Source: CAVREM01 sp963728825 (lineage in GTDB: Bacteria; Acidobacteriota; Vicinamibacteria; Vicinamibacterales; CAVVIG01). Taken from it: a DNA stretch of 64,000 bases. Position 1 is the stretch's first letter; every line of letters begins with the position of its first letter. Position numbers and translations under genes: made by a program. Below the pieces are notes generated by a model that did no database searches, was not told the DNA's origin, and saw nothing but the letters and a program-made list of their open reading frames with translations. Shown here one piece after another: positions 61,181-64,000 of the stretch. Location: positions 1 through 64,000 of the forward strand of contig CAVSLA010000004.1 in assembly GCA_963728825.1 (NCBI GenBank), read 5' to 3'.

Positions 61181-62005
61181 ATGTGGATCGTCCTCTTCCT
61201 GCTGCTCGTTCCTGCGTCGGCTGCCGCGCAGATCACCACGGGCACTTCGTCCGCCGGTCTCTATTACGAAGCAAGCGGCGCCGGCGAACCGGTCGTGTTG
61301 ATTCATGCCTTCAGTGTCGACCGGCGGATGTGGGCAGCGCAGATTGCGATGCTCGAGCGGCAGTTCAGGGTCATTCGCTACGATCTGCGCGGCCACGGCA
61401 AATCCGATGCGCCGTCGGCGCCTTACGCGCAACACGAAGATCTGCGCTCGGTGCTGGACGCGGTCAAGGTCGGCCGGGCGACCTTGATCGGGCTGTCGGC
61501 CGGAGCGGAAGTCGCCACCGACTTCGCCATCGCCTACCCCGATCGCGTGGCTCGACTGATTCTCGCCGCGCCCGGACTGAGTGGCTTCGTCACCCCACCT
61601 CTCCCCTGGATGCAACCAGTGTTCGACGCGGCGGGGAAAGGCGATCCCGCAGCTGCCGCGAAGTTGTGGGCGGATACGCCGATCATGGCGCTGCGCAACG
61701 ATCTCAGCGCCGCTGCGACGCTGCGCGACCTCGTTGACGGCAACGCGCGGCTGTGGACATTCCGGACCAATCCCGTTCAGCGATTGACGCCGCCGGCGAT
61801 CAAGCGGCTGTCCGAGATCAAGGTGCCGACGCTGGTAATCGTCGGCGACCAGGATTTGCCCCACATCAAAGAAGCGGCGGGTCTGCTGGTCGCCGGAATT
61901 TCCGGGGCCCGACTGGTCACCATCCCCCGCGCCGGCCACATTGCGAATCTGGAGGCGCCCGACGCGTTCAATCGGGCGGTCGAATCTTTTCTGACGAGCC
62001 GCTAG
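61181..62005 (+). CDS. Exported alpha/beta hydrolase
   Basis: 274 residues. The signal peptide is MWIVLFLLLVPASAAAQ. The alpha/beta core has the oxyanion strand VVLIHAFSVDRRMW, FRVIRYDLRGHGKSD and the nucleophile elbow LIGLSAGAEVATDF (Ser). The acid lies in LVIVGDQDLPH, and the catalytic His in IPRAGHIANLEAP. All three catalytic residues are present. Export suggests action on an ester or similar compound in the periplasm. It is followed nine bases later by a second DinB gene, so the three genes probably form an operon. Confidence 0.88.
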   Translation: MWIVLFLLLVPASAAAQITTGTSSAGLYYEASGAGEPVVLIHAFSVDRRMWAAQIAMLERQFRVIRYDLRGHGKSDAPSAPYAQHEDLRSVLDAVKVGRATLIGLSAGAEVATDFAIAYPDRVARLILAAPGLSGFVTPPLPWMQPVFDAAGKGDPAAAAKLWADTPIMALRNDLSAAATLRDLVDGNARLWTFRTNPVQRLTPPAIKRLSEIKVPTLVIVGDQDLPHIKEAAGLLVAGISGARLVTIPRAGHIANLEAPDAFNRAVESFLTSR

Positions 62006-62014
62006 AGCCATCCT

Positions 62015-62548
62015 GTGGAGTTTCGATTCGACAATGCCTTGCCAGTCCTGCGACGGACGCCTGGCGTCCTGCGCGAACTGCTCGATGATCTGCCAGAGCC
62101 CTGGACGGCCGCAGATGAGGGACCGGACACCTGGAGTCCATACGATGTCGTCGGGCACCTGATTCACGGCGAGCGCACGGACTGGGTGCCGCGCATCGAA
62201 CACCTGCTTCGACACGGCGATGCGGTCGCGTTTCCGCCGTTCGATCGCGAAGCGATGTTTGCCGCGTCGCAGGGTCAGACCCTGACCGAACTGCTGGCGA
62301 CCTTCGACCAGCTGCGCACGAGGAGCCTCACTCGCATCGTGGAACTGAACCTGACCGACGCCGACCTGGCGCGACGGGGCAGACATCCCGATTTTGGTGT
62401 GGTGACACTTGGCCAACACCTGGCCACGTGGGTCGCTCACGACCTCAGTCATGTCAGCCAGGTCGTTCGCGTCATGGCACGCCAGTACTCCGACGCGGTT
62501 GGGCCATGGCGGAAATACCTGTCAATCCTCGGCCCGATTCGAATGTAG
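62015..62548 (+). CDS. DinB-family protein (metal-dependent type)
   Basis: 177 residues from GTG. The helices carry the usual DinB histidines: YDVVGHLIHGERTDWVPRIE and ATWVAHDLSHVSQVVRVMAR. The early His plus the HDLSH pair form the expected three-histidine metal site. LRRTPGVLRELLDDLPEPW and LARRGRHPDFGVVTLGQHLA are typical of the DinB_2 subgroup. Compared with the other DinB gene nearby, this one keeps the full metal-site pattern. Confidence 0.82.
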   Translation: MEFRFDNALPVLRRTPGVLRELLDDLPEPWTAADEGPDTWSPYDVVGHLIHGERTDWVPRIEHLLRHGDAVAFPPFDREAMFAASQGQTLTELLATFDQLRTRSLTRIVELNLTDADLARRGRHPDFGVVTLGQHLATWVAHDLSHVSQVVRVMARQYSDAVGPWRKYLSILGPIRM

Positions 62549-62566
62549 GGCGGATCGCGCGAGATG

Positions 62567-63163
62567 TCAGCGCTTCGCAGGTGGCGTGGCGAGGTACTTC
62601 TTCGAGTCCGCCTCTGTCTTGGGCGGCGTCACCTTGTCGGGATCGATTCGCACCATCAGGTAGACGATATGATCGTCGATCTTGGTGAACCAGTGACCTG
62701 TGCCCGCCGGGATGATCACGACGTCTCCAGGTTTGAGGTTGTAGGTGACGCCGTTGTTGATCGACACGGCATTCTGCCCTGGTCCGTTCAACATCCGCAC
62801 CGTTTCTGCGTCAGGCGGCCGCCGCTTCGCGCCCACCAGCTCCGGGCCGAGGACAAGGGTCGCCGTCCCCTCGATGACGTGATACACCTCGCTGACGAGA
62901 TCGTGCTCGGCGACGGACGCGTCTGCGGGTTTGTCCAGTTTGCCTCGATAGATCACGGCGGCGGCGAGGTTGGTCTTGCCGGCGTCGACCGCGCGCACCT
63001 GCTGATCGACCAGCCCGAATTCCCTGCCGCGCGCGATGTAGGCCTGCACCTCCTCGTTCGACACGTAGGTGCCCGGACACATCCTGCAGCTCGGCTCCTG
63101 TGCCGACAGCGCGGCCGGGGCGCTCACAATGAGCAGCGTGGCAAACGTCAGGACCTGTCGCAT
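62567..63163 (-). CDS. Exported cupin-domain protein
   Basis: 198 residues. The signal peptide is MRQVLTFATLLIVSAPAALS to AQ. A short Cys pair, SCRMCPGTY, follows the cleavage site and could bind metal or form a disulfide. The cupin barrel shows DLVSEVYHVIEGTATLVLG (first motif) and LKPGDVVIIPAGTGHWF (second motif). One metal His of motif 1 is Val-Ser-Glu-Val-Tyr-His in context, and the motif 2 His is in TGHWF. Enzyme activity is unknown. It is convergent with the DinB gene. Confidence 0.8.
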   Translation of the reverse strand: MRQVLTFATLLIVSAPAALSAQEPSCRMCPGTYVSNEEVQAYIARGREFGLVDQQVRAVDAGKTNLAAAVIYRGKLDKPADASVAEHDLVSEVYHVIEGTATLVLGPELVGAKRRPPDAETVRMLNGPGQNAVSINNGVTYNLKPGDVVIIPAGTGHWFTKIDDHIVYLMVRIDPDKVTPPKTEADSKKYLATPPAKR

Positions 63164-63201
63164 GTGAGGCGCTCCAATATCAACGCGTGGCTCAGTCCTG
63201 C

Positions 63202-64000
63202 TCAGTCCTGACCTGACGAGGTCCGCGCCTGGCCGGTCACCGTGACGTCGACGATCGTCCGCGTTGAAAGACGACCCGGGTCTGTGGCGATGCCGAGCAG
63301 CCGGTACTTCCCCGGCGCCGCAAACGTGACACGATTCACGACCTGACCATTTTCGACAGGGATCGCGTCGGTCCGTTCGAACACGACCTTGGCCGGACCG
63401 CCGTACTGAAGCCAGGTGACGCTCAGCGGCCGCGGGCCGCGCGCGCCGCCCGAGGAATTGACCTGCGCGCCGAAGCCGCCGGGCGTCGGTGCTGGCGCCA
63501 GGCGCGGCGTCGCCGGCGCGACGCGAGGCTTCGGCAGCCCATCGTCCACAACGACGGCGGTCAGCGTCGTGGCCACGCCCGTCGTCGCCGCGGCGGGCGG
63601 CGCGATGCTGATCGACGGCGGCTTGTTCGGGTCGTCGTGACCCGGATCGAAACTGCCGCCGGTCATCACGACGCGCTCGGTGATCTCCTGCGGCCCCATC
63701 AGGTTGCCGAAGGCGCGCTCGGTCCGCCCGTTCGACGTGATCGACCAGACGAGCTCCTTCTTGCCGAAGTCTGCCGGCACCTTGACGCGGAAGACATAGC
63801 GTTGCCGGCGAGGCAGAAAGAAGGTCGGCTGTCCGCCGTCCGGACCGTAGGGCTCGATCCGATTGTCCGCACCCGAAGGAATCGTGAATTCCTGCACGAA
63901 ATTGCGGTTGAAGTAGCCGAACACGAGATCGAACGTGCCATCCGCGTTCTTGATCCACCCCTCGAAGTAGGGAATGACCGGCTGGCCGGAGTTGTGTCGG
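63202..64000 (-). CDS. Secreted-type protein of unknown family, paralogue of the 59,879 gene (N-terminus outside window)
   Basis: About 265 residues in view; the gene runs off the right edge. The first readable residues, GQPVIPYFEGWIKNADGTFD and LVFGYFNRN, align with QPIYPAYDGFVKNPDGSYTL and SFRYFSHN of the 59,879 protein. Later parts also correspond: PSGADNRIEPYGPDGGQPTF, WSITSNGRTERAFGNL, and an Ig/PKD-like end VTFAAPGKYRLLGIATDPG. It is therefore a second member of the same unnamed family. It lies upstream of the cupin gene on the same strand, 38 bases away. Confidence 0.72.
   Translation of the reverse strand, partial: RHNSGQPVIPYFEGWIKNADGTFDLVFGYFNRNFVQEFTIPSGADNRIEPYGPDGGQPTFFLPRRQRYVFRVKVPADFGKKELVWSITSNGRTERAFGNLMGPQEITERVVMTGGSFDPGHDDPNKPPSISIAPPAAATTGVATTLTAVVVDDGLPKPRVAPATPRLAPAPTPGGFGAQVNSSGGARGPRPLSVTWLQYGGPAKVVFERTDAIPVENGQVVNRVTFAAPGKYRLLGIATDPGRLSTRTIVDVTVTGQARTSSGQD

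Overview
The window looks like a join of pieces from at least three different bacteria, not one chromosome. Base composition, codon use and gene style change abruptly, and each change falls inside a gene. Joins are inferred near 13,180 (an OsmC-type gene stops and the tail of a DegT-type aminotransferase begins), between 13,457 and 13,531 (the aminotransferase tail ends and a LivK-type binding protein begins in mid-domain), and near 37,186 (a LeuD-like gene runs in frame into the middle of a MaoC-type dehydratase). Many genes also carry single-base frameshifts although their protein sequence is well conserved on both sides. I read these mostly as assembly or base-calling errors and annotate such genes as one locus each.

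Piece A (1 to about 13,180) is extremely G+C rich and actinobacterial. On the minus strand it carries a textbook actinobacterial cluster that makes UMP and then GMP kinase, integration host factor and RNA polymerase omega: pyrR, pyrB, pyrC, carA, carB, pyrK, pyrD, pyrF, mihF, gmk, rpoZ and the start of coaBC. Start and stop codons overlap at most junctions (GTGA, TGATG, ATGA), and a PyrR-binding loop lies just before pyrR. A small NTF2-like gene, a short ORF and a truncated OsmC gene follow.

Piece B (about 13,531 to 37,186) has moderate G+C and comes from an uncultivated bacterium that I cannot place. It holds a branched-chain amino-acid ABC transporter (livK tail, livH, livM, livG, livF), a roughly 1,650-residue surface lipoprotein with a MopE-like metal-binding motif, six PKD-like domains and three long C-terminal repeats, a three-subunit molybdenum hydroxylase followed by a MoaD-like protein, a block of unknown genes that includes a DUF5678-like/retropepsin-like pair, a DUF169 stub overlapping a glycosyltransferase, acetyl-CoA synthetase, DUF2058, EF-P, Uma2-type proteins and a MaoC-type dehydratase.

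Piece C (about 37,186 to 64,000) is G+C rich and resembles Acidobacteriota (Vicinamibacteria-like): a CarboxypepD-type TonB receptor, many Tat-exported redox enzymes and cytochrome-c/copper/PQQ proteins. It has a leuC-leuD pair whose LeuC carries a Tat signal, a complete IS110-family element of IS1111 type with a structured non-coding end that is a good bridge-RNA candidate, a PaoABC-like periplasmic molybdenum oxidoreductase cluster with two large subunits, an exported VOC protein, two cytochrome-c proteins fused to domains with all the copper ligands of peptidylglycine hydroxylating monooxygenase, an NHL propeller/metallo-beta-lactamase-like fusion, a PQQ dehydrogenase, and a tail of DinB, hydrolase, cupin and paralogous secreted proteins. 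The common theme is oxidation in the periplasm.

No rRNA, tRNA or CRISPR array was recognised.
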